From contig NMRA01000038.1 of the NCBI GenBank assembly GCA_002633005.1, forward strand, positions 209,444 to 273,443: a DNA stretch of 64,000 nucleotides, read 5' to 3'. The notes below the pieces were generated by a model, which saw only the letters and a list, made by a program, of their open reading frames with translations, was not told the DNA's origin and did no database searches. Source of the DNA: Phoronis australis. Its lineage: Eukaryota > Phoronida > Phoronidae. Numbering within the stretch: position 1 is the first letter of the stretch; each line of letters begins with the position of its first letter. Of this stretch, positions 1 through 11,873 are shown in pieces. A program made the position numbers and the translations under genes.

Positions 1-45
1 CTTTTAATTACATCAGTTTTTGGCCATAATAGGATCAAAAAACAT

Positions 46-382
46 ACAATCGCCGCACAAATGAAAAAGTTCACATTGATTTGACGTTTCGCCTATTTAT
101 TAGACATCATCGGGTTATAAACAATAAGACCTTAAGTGTCGACGGACATACCAGTCGGGTTACATCCATGAAGTGAAATGAGTGTAGGCCTATACGTGTA
201 GCAAAAATGACAGAAAATAGAAAATAGTTCATTGTTGCTACACTGTAAACTCATTTCACTTCATGCATGTAACCTGACTGGTATGTCGACACTTAATGTC
301 TTATTGTTTAGAACCTCATGATGTCTAATGAATAGACGAAACGTAGAATCAATACGAACTTTTTCATTTGTGCGGCGATTGT
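46..382. repeat. Foldback (long inverted repeat) element
   Basis: Two arms of about 140-150 bp are imperfect reverse complements of each other. The left arm (46-195) opens with ACAATCGCCGCACAAATGAA. The right arm (246-382) ends with the complement, TTCATTTGTGCGGCGATTGT. The loop of about 50 bp (196-245) contains a short AGAAAAT tandem repeat. The arms differ by scattered substitutions and small indels, so this is a diverged foldback transposon or MITE and not a recent duplication. No coding capacity is visible and no clear target-site duplication was found. Confidence 0.85.
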
Positions 383-1037
383 CCGGGGTTTTTTTGTTTT
401 TGTTTTTTCTTTTTTTTTTGACTTTTGACTCTCAATTGACTTCCCGATGCCCTGAACGATATGTTTGGGTATGGATATCATTTTCCATGAATGCATTGAG
501 AGGTTTGACATTTGTTTTATATGATCGATCGTGTTTTGAGTAGTGAGTTGAAGAGAACATCGTTTTAAATATTCAAACGGATTTCTACCTCAAGAGAAGA
601 GAAGATCATTCAGGAAATTGCATGTGTGTGTGAAACCTGTCGTTCTTGTTTCACCAACCTCCCTCCATAAGGTCGTGTGGAAAGGGCATCGATGCACGGC
701 AGAGCTTTATATTTGTAGTAACAGTATGAATAACAATTGCGCGTGAATGCTTCTTGTGCTTTATATAGACTGTTTTGAATTCAATAAATGATTCCCGTTG
801 AAATAACAATGGGTGTTACACAGGAAGGGTGAAAACTTCTACTGCTGAATAGTGTCGCATAGTATATACAGTGATGAACGCTGAAGATTTTAGAACAATT
901 ATTTCAAAATCACCGTTTTTGAGGTAAACGACATAAATACTGTTAGCCGATCTTCCCACAAAACTCTTTAAATGCGCAATGGAGTGAACTAACTACTCAA
1001 TGGGAAGATTATAATATTCAGTCGAATAGAATATAGG
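383..1037. other. Noncoding stretch, nothing recognised
   Basis: A+T-rich DNA with a T-rich run at about 390-421. Only short chance ORFs are present and no gene, RNA or repeat structure was recognised. Confidence 0.5.
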
Positions 1038-1042
1038 GTAAC

Positions 1043-1358
1043 CAGTGGCAGATTTAGGGGGGCAAGGGCCACGCCCCCCCCCCCCTAAAATTCTCCCAGA
1101 TACCATTTGGCAGTTCGGGGTGCGAATTGCTGACTAGCATATGTTCGCACCCAGGGGGGCTTGGGGGGGGGGCGAATGCACAATGCATAGGCCTTGAACA
1201 AACCCAATTTACCGGGTTTTTTTAGTAATAAGGTCCACAAACCCAAAATTTCGAGACCCCTGCATCCCTACATATTAGGCTGGGCGTGCGCATGTGGCGA
1301 AATTCTGGTTATTGCTGGGTCCTGCCCCCCCCAACTCAAAATCCTGGATCCGCCCCCG
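1043..1358. mobile_element. hAT-like MITE (316 bp) with 5-bp target duplication
   Basis: The left terminus reads CAGTGGCAGATTTAGGGGGG and the right terminus reads ATCCTGGATCCGCCCCCG, an imperfect inverted repeat of the left. The element is flanked by direct GTAAC (1038-1042 and 1359-1363), a 5-bp target-site duplication. The interior is rich in C and G runs and noncoding. The same termini and 5-bp duplication size recur at 26285-27267 and 28291-28346, which makes this a family. Termini of this kind with 5-bp duplications fit the hAT superfamily (hAT5-type); that assignment is inference. Confidence 0.75.
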
Positions 1359-1363
1359 GTAAC

Positions 1364-4300
1364 TTCTAGTGTGAACGTAGTTTAAGTCATTAAGTTATTC
1401 AAAATGTGTCTAATTCTCACATACAGTGGCCCACTGTTTGTTTAAAAGAAAGCTAATTTTTCTTTCACCTAATTGCTGAATTACCGTACGGTTTGACCAA
1501 TGAACCAGGTAGGCCTAATCCTCGGCAATTATTCGTTTTCGTCACGGTTAAAAATGTCAGTGCGATGAGTATGCCGGATAACACTAAGGTGGTAGTCAAT
1601 ATGTATTAAGAACGCGTAATCACAGTTAAGACCAAATCAGCTTAACAACAAATCTCATCCTTTACGTAAACTTAGGTTTGTTTTAAACGCGTGCACAGTT
1701 GGCGTATTTCTTGTGCTAATTTTATTGCTGTTTTGTCTGACAGTATCGCCAATGCATTTAAAATTGATTGAACAGTTCATAGTTTATATTTGTTTTAGAC
1801 TTGTCGCTTTTTTCAGGCTCTTTGATGACAAATCCGAGCTACAACTGGATTCTGCAAGAAACAGCTTGAGTCAATAAATGACGTAATTTTATGCAACTGT
1901 CTGAAAAGTTACGTAGTGGTCCTGTTCTCATGACTAATTCAGGAAGTGTAATCTAATTACGGTAATTGAATGAGCTCTTAAAGTTAGTTGATGTTTGGAA
2001 TATATCGGCGAATTTGTGTTCGAGATACATGTTTATGTTTTTTGTAATTTGTCAATTGAAGTTTTGCACGGAGCAAATGTCAACTGCCTAGTTTTCTACT
2101 CATCATTCGTTTTTCTCTAAAATACTGTACTTAATTCATTGGTTCATAATTTCCTCGACTATTATTGATCTTGCTTTAGCTTGACTTTTCGAAAGGTTTA
2201 AGGCGATGAACCTGCTACATCCATAGTATGGGTTCAAGGTCATGCGATTCTTGTTTACATCATTCATCACCAGAAATTGGGTGCGAGAATCGGCTTCACA
2301 AAAAATGCCATCGAGCATCACTACAAGATTAACGTCACCAGGTCACGTAAAATGCACACCTTTATTGGTGCTGCTTTCAACTTATATACACCTTTGTTAC
2401 GTCATTTGTTGTCGCACCGGCGTTTCAACTTATTTTTGATGTTTTACGTATTACCTTTGCATGTATAGAGGCAGTGTTCGATTTTGCACGCAAATACCTG
2501 CGCATTATGGTTTACGCTAATGACAATACAGTATGTTCGGACTTGATAGCCCTTTCATATCATAAATTCAATTTTGAACTCAAATTTTTAACTTAAATCT
2601 TTGGGTTCATCAACAGTTAACTCGGATAACAAGTTGGTCTGTATTCGAGCGTGTGTGATACTGAAAATAAGAAACTTTTCTCAAAATCATCAGCTAAAAT
2701 GGAACAGAAACTATTAATTTAATTCATGTCCGAAGCCAAGTTCGCTATGAAAGCCCAGGGTGGTGAGTAACTATGATGTCGTCCGGCGAGCTTCTTACCA
2801 CGTGGGATCACGTCAAGGACAACGTGCAATCGTAAGAAAATACAAGTTTTAAAAACTTCATTGGAAAACACACTTAAAGGATCATTTGAAAACCACGATT
2901 GACATTTGATGGGCGTTACGGTTAAGGTATAAACGTGCTGTGCTTTCTGTCAAAATAACAACTTGTGATTTAGGCCACTTAGTATATTATAAAATCGGTC
3001 TCATTACGTTCATTGCTCAGTGATCACGTCGGGCTGATTTTGGACGTCGATACATAATAATGCAGGGGAATTCTAAGAGTTCTGTTGTAATTAAAGAATG
3101 ACTCTGCTTTGTAAGAACAAAACACCTGTGAAGAAAGTAAGTTTTGACACCAGAACTGTGATTTATAGCTTAAAGCAGTTCCAATAATATAACAGACTTT
3201 TTGCAATAATCAAATTGCAAGCTCAGGCTGTATGTTTCAAGATGTAGAGACGCTACCACTTTGTTTCGCTGTGCCCGAGAGCACGTGAAAACATTTGGTT
3301 CTGATATAGAGTGGTGCGCACGCTGGTTCTTCATATTTATGTTCAATTAAACCAATTTACCAAGATCTGCGTTCTAATTGAAATTCAAATGTATTGTTTC
3401 ATCTACCTAATTGTATTACGTTCCTCTTACCACACTACCGACTCAACTGTTTAATTCAATTAGTCCTTTCGTAAAACGGAACGGGATCAATATTTTTTGC
3501 TTCCCATTCGCGAAACAAATGCGCATATTGGAAATAGTTTGAAAAATTGCAAAACCTTTTGTAAAACACACAAACACAACCGTTAGATATTTGTATAGAG
3601 CGTGCTTGTCAATACGAGCCGAATTGGTCTCCATTGTTAGATATGAGTAGAAAGTACGTCGACAACACATTCCTTGTTCAATTACTTTTTCAGTGATAAA
3701 ATATTTACCAAATAAACTTGTCTCGACAGATGTGTTTACGTACATGGTAAGGATGTTGAAATTATAGGAAATGTTGCGGCTTTAGTGAAATCGTAACAGA
3801 AATTGAGGGCGTAATTTGTTTTGTAATTACGAGTAAGTAAATTAAATTCCCATGCCAGTTTCAACTGCAGTCTTCTACGCAGAGCCTGTAATGCGCATAA
3901 TCTAAGTCATTGGCAATCGTTGCTTTGAATGTCACGTCTCGAACACAATCCCTGTTAGCGTTGCAAAGACTGGTGTAATCCCATCTCTGGCATCTGGTTC
4001 TTTAGTGGTCATCTGAACATCAAAAACGTCTTAATTGACGTGACTTGAGTCATAATCTAGACGATAAACCTGGGTTGTGATCACCATGCCCACTGCTTAC
4101 AATTTCGCTCGAACACGTCGCTTTATAGTACAGGCTGTGATCTTATTTTTCTGTATATCATAAAGGTTATCCAAAAAAGAACAGCGTGCAATTGAAATCA
4201 TTCTGCAGCGGTTGAGTAAATACTTGTCTCAGAAAAAATACAGAAAGTGAGAAAATTAAGAGACAATTTGAAATAATGAAATACACTTCCAAATCAGACC

Positions 4301-7300
4301 TCACCATGGTAAAGATCTGACCAAATGGCCTCGCTTTCGAGATTTATAATAGAATGCTAATAATGTGTGTGTTCCTGAGATATTTAGAATGCTAGCCTCA
4401 AATGCAGTCTATGGTTCACGCTAGTAGCCACGGCAGATTATTGTCATCTGGAAGCGTGTACCCTTACGACAACTCTATTTGGCAGATTTCGACTTGGCCA
4501 ACTTTGCTATGTATAGTATGATCCTCGCGATTGGGTAGTGTATTGAAATAATCTAGTTTGTCGGTAAGCGTGTCCAAACGGAAGCAGTTTCTCCTAGAAA
4601 CACCAGTGGTCTCCTCACAAACAACCCACTGATTTGTGTTAGCCTTCTCTGGAGCCACCGTGAAAATAATGATTACAATCTGAATAGTCCAATCTGAAAA
4701 AATTGCCAATTTTAAGAAATGACTGCCTTAAATGTGAGGCTAGTAAATTCGTGCACCGCGCATGGAGATCTGATTTCCTTCTTGAATTTGAAAGTAGATG
4801 GTCTCACAACGACGTACATGTAGTAATGGATGTGCACTGTAAGACATAAGATTGGTCAGCAAAACGGAAGACGTCATCGTGAACCAATAGACGTCTTAGG
4901 ACCCGGTGGAACTGGTGAAGTTAATCAAACGCAGCCAATAAGAAACTAGTAGTTAATGAGAGGCTTTAAGTTGAAGAAAGACATGACAATCAAAACGGTG
5001 TTGTATATGACTTAATATCGCTGCCAGTCAACATGTCTAAACCAAATTTGAAAATATCTTGTAGAGGTAGAAACGCTGATTACTTTTCCATGTTCCTCTA
5101 TAAGCGGCTTAAAAGTTTGTGTTCTAAGTGACTCAAAAATTGAATCATTCATTTACATATACTTTTCATTTCCCACACACCATTTTTCTGAATCCTTCCG
5201 TACAAACAGACAAAGGTCCCTTGTGTCATTGTGTGATAATTCGGTCAATTGGAGGTCCAAGCTTTTGCGCTATCGCGCGTTCATTACATCCCATTCATTG
5301 TGTACTTAACAAAAGCATAGCGATCATTTTCAGAGATGAGATCACAAAATGATAACTTTACAATTTTCAAATCAATTAAATTGTTCTCACAAAGTGTAAA
5401 TGTAGAATCAAGAGCAAACTGAAAACGATGCCAAAAATAGTCAAAAGTCCAAAATTCATATAACCTATTTATAACTGAAATTAGCTTCGACCTTAGGTAT
5501 GTTTATCTAGGTAATGAAATGAAATCGTGAATTGCACCCTGCTAAAAATCTCCGCCAGAAAGCACCATGTTCAAGTCAGTAATCGGACCGTGCCAAAATT
5601 CTCGAAAAGCATGACACTGTGAATTGGATGAGACATTCAAGTACTATACTTCTGTAATCCTAAGATTACATTTTTTGAATTGACTGACAATTCCTTCCCA
5701 TTGCATTTAAAGTGGAACTGGCTTCACTATAGGAGTGAAGTATGGAAAAGCAAGTACCTATGTCGACACAAGAAAAAAATTAACTTCATTTGGGCACCGA
5801 ACAATGCTTGGTGAACTCTCTCGGGAATAGAGCAACGCAATAGGTCACTTGCTACATACATGTAGCGATTTCCCCAGAAATCAATAGTAAGCATGTACTC
5901 GTCTTGAAAATCTGAGAGTTTGGTGGAGAATTTGATGGTTGTTTGCTTTTCTTTCGCTATTCCAACAAGAGACCCGTTTTATCAACGGTCGTAAGTTCAA
6001 GCCTACATGTAGCTAAGGCAAAAGCACAATTTATCACTGAGATTTGTGGAGGAGACTGTGAAGGCCGCTGATGCACGAGTCTAATTTTGGGAAGATTGGC
6101 AAACCCTGTCTCCCCAAAACCGCTACAGCTTAGTTATAAGCATTTGGGCATTTTGGGGCCTCAATTTATCCCTCGGGGGTCTGCGCATGTGCGAACTTCA
6201 ATCATTACATCAAGTCACGTGACTCAAAATTGTGAATCCCGTTGAAAACGCCGGAATACCTATGCAGTGTACACCAGAAAACAGTTCAAAGAATGAGAAT
6301 AGCCGTCAACTACGACTTTTGAGATCTGCTACGATGAAGCCATGACTTTAATCTTCTCTTGGCTTAAACCTTTTGCTGAAAAAATGAAATTCGCACCTCA
6401 CACACTAATTCCAGCTCGTTTCGTTCCACAGGAAACATTGCGTGCAGAAATGAGAATGAAAATTCGAATATCGGACAGCCATTGCAGGAGTAGAATGTTA
6501 CATAAGGCAGACTTGAAAGTAAACTTGCGTGGGACTAAGACATGCGATTTTTTTCGTAAACTTGTTTCACTGACTGTGGGCGATACATTCATCGGAAATC
6601 TTACTTGGGAAATTCAACTACATAAATAAAGTGTTCATAAAAACTTCAAGGTATTCAATGAGGTTTATTTATTTTGCTCGAAAGCGTAAACTTAGTTTGT
6701 TTTTCGGTGTCCGCATAGGTTGTTTACAATGATAACAATGATTCGCTCGTTGGTCAATCGAGCGCTGAAGACGGTGAATTAAAAAAGTTGATTTCGCTTG
6801 TTTTTAACATGTTTTCATGAGCAAACCAGGTTCACTGAACCTACATGTAATTCTTTCCTCAAAAGTGCCGACAAACCTGGCCTACCTCAAATATTTAATT
6901 TCTAGGGACTGCAAATTGAGAAATTGACAAGGACGGGCACGTTGATGGGGCTTCATTCAGTGGAAATGGGGCCGTAGGCCTCAGTAATGCATTTCGCTGC
7001 ATCCAAAGATGCCTTTGTGTACCATTGGCGACACCCCAGCTTTTTATTTGTCACTAAATGGAGTTCTTAATGGGGTGGCTGCATGCAAATAGCATAGTTA
7101 ATGCCGTAAGAAAAATAAGAAATGACACGATAATGTCCAAAAATCCATCTATAATACATATCCAAAAGGCATTTGGCCTGCCATTCTCTGTCTTTGAATC
7201 AAAACACAGATATTCGCAGGCATTATGAGACATACATTTGTACACAATGTTTGACCCAACGTAAATGTAATGCATATGGAAATGCAAAAGTCTCACTGTT

Positions 7301-7314
7301 CCTTTGGCGCGCAT
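1364..7314. other. Long noncoding stretch, no recognised gene
   Basis: About 6 kb in which every open frame is short and has a composition typical of chance ORFs in A+T-rich DNA. The longest (3443-3745 minus, 6342-6629 plus) resemble no family I know. A palindromic GTCACGTGAC lies at 6214-6223. No RNA gene or clear transposon was recognised. Confidence 0.5.
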
Positions 7315-7982
7315 TTGTGTTTGGTTCTCACAAACGTCAGCTAGCTTTGGAACAGCTAATAGTTCATTGGCCTTCAATTTTGTAGACTTTATCGACCGGA
7401 AACGCAATGAAAGAAAGATCCATTCTATACATGTGACACACGTGGTTAGAGTTACCATCAATATTTTGTTCCTGTGATCTGTCGGAGGTAAAAAATAATA
7501 GTATGTTTCTAAGGCCTATGTAGTAGACCCGTCTATAACAGTCGGTTTTCGCCGGATTTTCCAGATGTATCCGCAAAATTTCTACGTGAGTCGGAAGACA
7601 GCTAGTAATTCCTGAATTCTTGTATTCATACGATATTTTTTTAAGATTNTTGTGTTTGGTTCTCACAAACGTCAGCTAGCTTTGGAACAGCTAATAGTTC
7701 ATTGGCCTTCAATTTTGTATACTTTATCGACCGGAAACGCAATGAAAGAAAGATCCTTCTATACATGTGAGGCACGTGGTTAGAGTTACCATCAATATTT
7801 TGTTCCTGTGATCTGTCGGAGGTAAAAAATAATAGTATGTTTCTAAGGCCTATGTAGTAGACCCGTCTATAACAGTCGGTTTTCGCCGGATTTTCCAGAT
7901 GTATCCGCAAAATTTCTACGTGAGTCGGAAGACAGCTAGTAATTCCTGAATTCTTGTATTCATACGATATTTTTTTAAGATT
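7315..7982. repeat. Duplicate copies of about 333 bp around a one-N join
   Basis: 7315-7648 and 7650-7982 are almost identical. They differ by a few substitutions (for example TGTAGAC versus TGTATAC near 7381 and 7717) and a one-base indel. The single N at 7649 lies exactly between them. The simplest reading is that overlapping contig ends, or two alleles, were not merged. The minus-strand ORFs here are the same frame seen twice. Confidence 0.85.
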
Positions 7983-8465
7983 CGCATGGTCGAGCCTTTT
8001 ATGCCGTGCTTCAGAAGTCGCCCCGATGTTGCGACCATCATCATCTTTACGAAGGTTTTCAGTAGTCAACATATTCACCCATTCATTATCATTTGACTCA
8101 CTGACTTATCTTCTGCGCGGATGACACTATAATTTTATCCTCTTCCAGGTCAACCTCAGTTCCCATTCCCTGCAGCGTCCGTTTCCCTAAGTTTGTCACC
8201 AATTTCAGTATCCCAATCGTACCTTCGTCGCATAGACCTCCTAATGAAAACTGAAATCCCCTCGTCGGAGGCACAGATTTAATCTTTGGGCGGAGGTATC
8301 TTCAAAACGAAAATTATTGAGGGCCTCTTGCACCCGTTCGCCCATTACCGATGGTCTAGCCGCTGAACGGACATATACATATAACATGTCCGCGGGTTTA
8401 CTGGTGAAAATTCTGCCACTGCTAGTGGTTAATGAAGGCAATTCAGTAGGCAATTTTTTTAACAA
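7983..8465 (-). pseudogene. Unrecognised, possibly decayed coding region
   Basis: On the minus strand a 74-codon open frame (8241-8465) is followed by open frames in other phases through about 8000, each with fairly coding-like composition (charged and polar residues, few runs). The frames are broken by stops near 8095 and 8241, so this cannot be one intact exon. It could be a decayed transposon ORF or short exons with introns I could not define. I recognise no domain. This is a weak call. Confidence 0.2.
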
Positions 8466-11117
8466 AACTGGATGTTGAGAACAACATAGAAGTAGTCTAT
8501 TCTTTTTATCCCCCGGAGAGGCTTGTCAAATACAGACAGCTAATAACATATTCATTCGGGCACAATCACAATACACAGTTAAATTGGTGATAAAAGCCTC
8601 TGCATAACTCAGAAGCCACTGGGACATTCTCATAGTAAGCCCCAATTCACCTATTCCGAAGATATGATATATTTTACCTTTTCACTACTCTAGATATATA
8701 CCCGGGCGTACGTACACCTTCCCAAACAGGGGACTTAATACACGGAAAATGTGCGAGCTTAGGGCATCACTTCTAAGTTTATTTGGTGGGCAAGACAAAA
8801 ACTGCTCAAATAAATTATGAACCGATAGAATTTCAGACTTACCAAACGAGCACTTCCGGTATATATTGATGCCTGTTTGTATATATATCTCGCACTGAAT
8901 GACAGGGTATTTACTTTATTTTTGATTATCGTGTAAACATTTATCAGTCAATTGGGCGATGATGAGGCGATTAAAGCGTTTAGTTAGGCAGTTGATTTCG
9001 CACAAGAATATACTTACTGTCTGCAGACAGTTTATTGATTATGCAATATCTTTGCATGGAGAAATTGCGTAATTCGATGTAGTCGAAATCGATCTTTTAC
9101 GGTAAGAGTGAGAAGTCATCTGCGCAAGGAATTGTGGGAACTGCAGTTCGCAACGTCACCGACAATGTGTGACGCCTCGTATCGCACATTCTATGAGTAT
9201 CAAAACTCAAGCTTGATAACTCGGGGTAGAAAATCTCCCACCCCCATGACCTACACGGGCGTTCTAATGAGCTAATGTCATTTTCTAATTAAAAGAGACA
9301 TTGTCGGTTTTACAGTCGAAAAGCACAGTATTGATAATTAAGCTGCTAGGTATACACTTATTTGAGTTTAGGCTTTGACCAAACAACAAAACCCACTGTG
9401 CTTTGTACCCTGTAGGCCTGCAATTGCTAATCTATAATACAAGCAGAACTATGGCACAGGCGGAGAGGTAGGCTATTCCTGCTTCGTAGTTGGACTGTCT
9501 CAGAGATTTCCAACATTTCCCAATACGTCTACTCTAGCAATTAGAAGCGCCGGGGCGCACAATTTTGGAACCCGGTTGATGTTCTATCGATGCATTCAGA
9601 TCAGTTAGTGTTATGTAATATGAGTAGGCAACTAACGGAACAGACTACAATTAACTGTTCGCAACAAACTGTACCGCTTGAAACACTTTATATACCACCT
9701 AAACTTGAAATCCCAATATACTCCATAAACCCCATATACCCCCTTAAACCCTTGATATACCCCGTTGCGCCCCCTATGAATGACTGGTTATTCTATCAGG
9801 ATGTTTTATCTTATTAAACACACGCCCACATTTTCATCATTAAAATAAAAGATGATCAGTAAATAAATGCAGCATTTTAAAATCACGTCAAAACATTATA
9901 ATATCATGCAGAATTTAAAACCTAATAAGAGTCCGGCGCGGCAAGCTTGAGCTATTGATCTTTTTACGGACTGATGTACGTCATATATTCACGGATTAAT
10001 GGATACTGTGCATCCTAACAGGCCAGCACCGTCACTAGACTTGTGTATATACGATTTGAAGAGACCACTTCACAGTAGCATTTAAACAACCAGGAGTTCA
10101 GTTTATCATAGAGTCAGTGAACGAGTGAATGTCTACCCAATATCAACTGCCAGATCACCGAGTAGACGATAGCAAACGTAACACTTGATTGGTCATATCC
10201 CAATGCTTCAATGCGCACGCGTTGGTTTTCTCTATCCTTTAAAAGTCAATTCATTGAGCGTGTTACTTTGACGCAAGACATACGCCAGTTAACGAGTGTG
10301 ATCACGGTATTCGCTTGTGAAGCATGGTAATGTCTCGCGAAGACTAGCGTGTGATCTCGCTTTTCTCGTAAAGGCGTGACTGTGACGGAGCGCAGCCATG
10401 GTCACTTCAAAATGGCTAACGCTAATGTCTTAAAGGTGCTGAGTCCGAGTTTGACGAATGCGACGGCTAAAATTCAAATTAAACGGAACATTTTTGCATG
10501 TTTTACATCGAAACTAAACACGAGTCTTTGATCCAGGTATCAGCAATTCTAAAAGCCGTGTGTCCTTGCATTTTCTAACAGTAACCGCAGGAAAATGTAA
10601 TTGAGCTACCCGGAAAAATCATTGTCACTGAAATGCCAACGACATCAACTTGAACTCCGTTGAGCGCGTGATGATTGGATCGCATGTCAGAAAGTTGAAT
10701 CGGCTCTGCGGGAGAAGCCGAGCATGAAAACGAACAATGGACTTGGCAAGGTTTTATTGGATCGGCAAGGTCGAATGCTTTGCGGGAAAAACTGGATTTG
10801 GAAACGAACATCGAACTCGCCAGCGTTTTAGTAAATCTCTAACTTCACCAATTAAAATCAACGGGTCACTTAAATTTACGATTGATCGTCGAAGTGCTCA
10901 CATTTCAATGTCTGCCACCTTTTAACCATTATGGGAAACATTTTTACGGGGCACTGTTTACAATGTATGCTGAATACTTAATTGCGTTGGTCGTGAGACG
11001 AAGCTATTTTATTTTTATCTTGTCTATTAAAATAGACGTGTGCGTTGAAAAAATAAAAAAAAGTTCGAGAAAACTTATGAAATCTTGTCTTTCAATTCCA
11101 AACAATTAAGAACCAAC
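8466..11117. other. Noncoding stretch, no recognised gene
   Basis: No supportable gene. A perfect 16-bp palindrome ACTGTCTGCAGACAGT lies near 9015-9030. The region 9660-9775 is a proline/tyrosine-type low-complexity frame caused by recurring ATACCC/AAACCC motifs. Nothing else was recognised. Confidence 0.5.
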
Positions 11118-11133
11118 CAAAAAACAAGGATTC

Positions 11134-11747
11134 TACAATTAAATTATAGTTCCGAAGTCTCAAAAGCGGAGTCAAAATGGGTCAACGAACTGAACGTAAA
11201 CACAACTAATTTTTCATGGGAAGAAGTTCATTCCCTTCAATATAACACAACAAGAGACCCAAGAATTAGGTGGCTTCAGTTCAGACTCTGGACGAGAATT
11301 TTGACTACTAACTCATTTTTAAAAATAATTCAAGTTACGGATGACGACTCTTGTTCCTTTTGTGGACAATCGAAAGAGACTTTGAAACACTTATTTTGGG
11401 ATTTGAAACAGTAAATTCATCTTGGACAAAAGTTAATAACGAAATTCTAAACAAAGCAAATCCCCAGTGTGCCGGCACTCTCTCCTGCAACAACTTTATT
11501 TTTTGGCTTTTTTGATAAAAAGAAAATTTTAAAAACATTGTATTATTATTGGGTAAACAGTTTATTTATACCTAAAAGTTTGGATCAAAAAGATTACTTC
11601 TAAGTAGATTTTTTAACTTCATCAAAGAATATTATAGGAGTGAAAAGTATAATGCTCGTAAGGATTTGAATTTAGAATTCATACAAAAAAGATGGTGTAA
11701 CTTTGAAACGGTTTTTCTTAGCAGTCAAGGGGATTAGTTCTGGGGTA
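11134..11747 (+). pseudogene. LINE ORF2 C-terminal region, frameshifted
   Basis: The first frame (to 11414) ends with a Cys/His motif, CSFCGQSKETLKHLFW, the C-x2-C...H zinc-binding signature found after reverse transcriptase in LINEs of the jockey/CR1/L2 type. It hits a stop just after HLFW. The family-like sequence resumes in another frame (NSSWTKVNNEILNKANPQC, from about 11410). It resumes again from about 11606 (RFFNFIKEYYRSEKYNARKD) and ends at a stop at about 11747. At least two frameshifts show that the copy is dead. The clade is not certain. Confidence 0.8.
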
Positions 11748-11751
11748 TGCG

Positions 11752-11799
11752 CGCGTGTGTGTGTGTGTGTCTGTGTGTGTGTGTGTCTGTCTGTCTGTG
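11752..11799. repeat. GT/CTGT microsatellite
   Basis: Runs of GT interrupted by CTGT units (GCGCGTGTGTGTGTG then CTGTCTGTCTGTGG), inside the 3' part of the truncated LINE. Confidence 0.95.
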
Positions 11800-11873
11800 G
11801 TTTTCTTTGTCTTTTTGTGGTATTGCAATGTTTTTCCCAATAAATGTATAAAAAATACAAAAAACAAGGATTC

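Larger units (their letters stand above)
11118..11873 (+). mobile_element. 5'-truncated LINE insertion with 16-bp target duplication
   Basis: The 16-mer CAAAAAACAAGGATTC occurs at 11118-11133 and again at 11858-11873. It flanks 724 bp that hold the 3' end of a non-LTR retrotransposon. A long target-site duplication, loss of the 5' end and an A-rich 3' end (AATAAATGTATAAAAAATA just before the second copy) are the classic marks of target-primed reverse transcription. The coding part is broken by frameshifts (see the inner pseudogene entry). A GT/CTGT microsatellite (about 11752-11799) sits in the 3' untranslated part. Confidence 0.88.

Noticed and set aside
7641-8078. 145-codon minus-strand ORF as a gene
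   Set aside because: It runs across the N at 7649 and a duplicated contig end, and has no recognisable domain.
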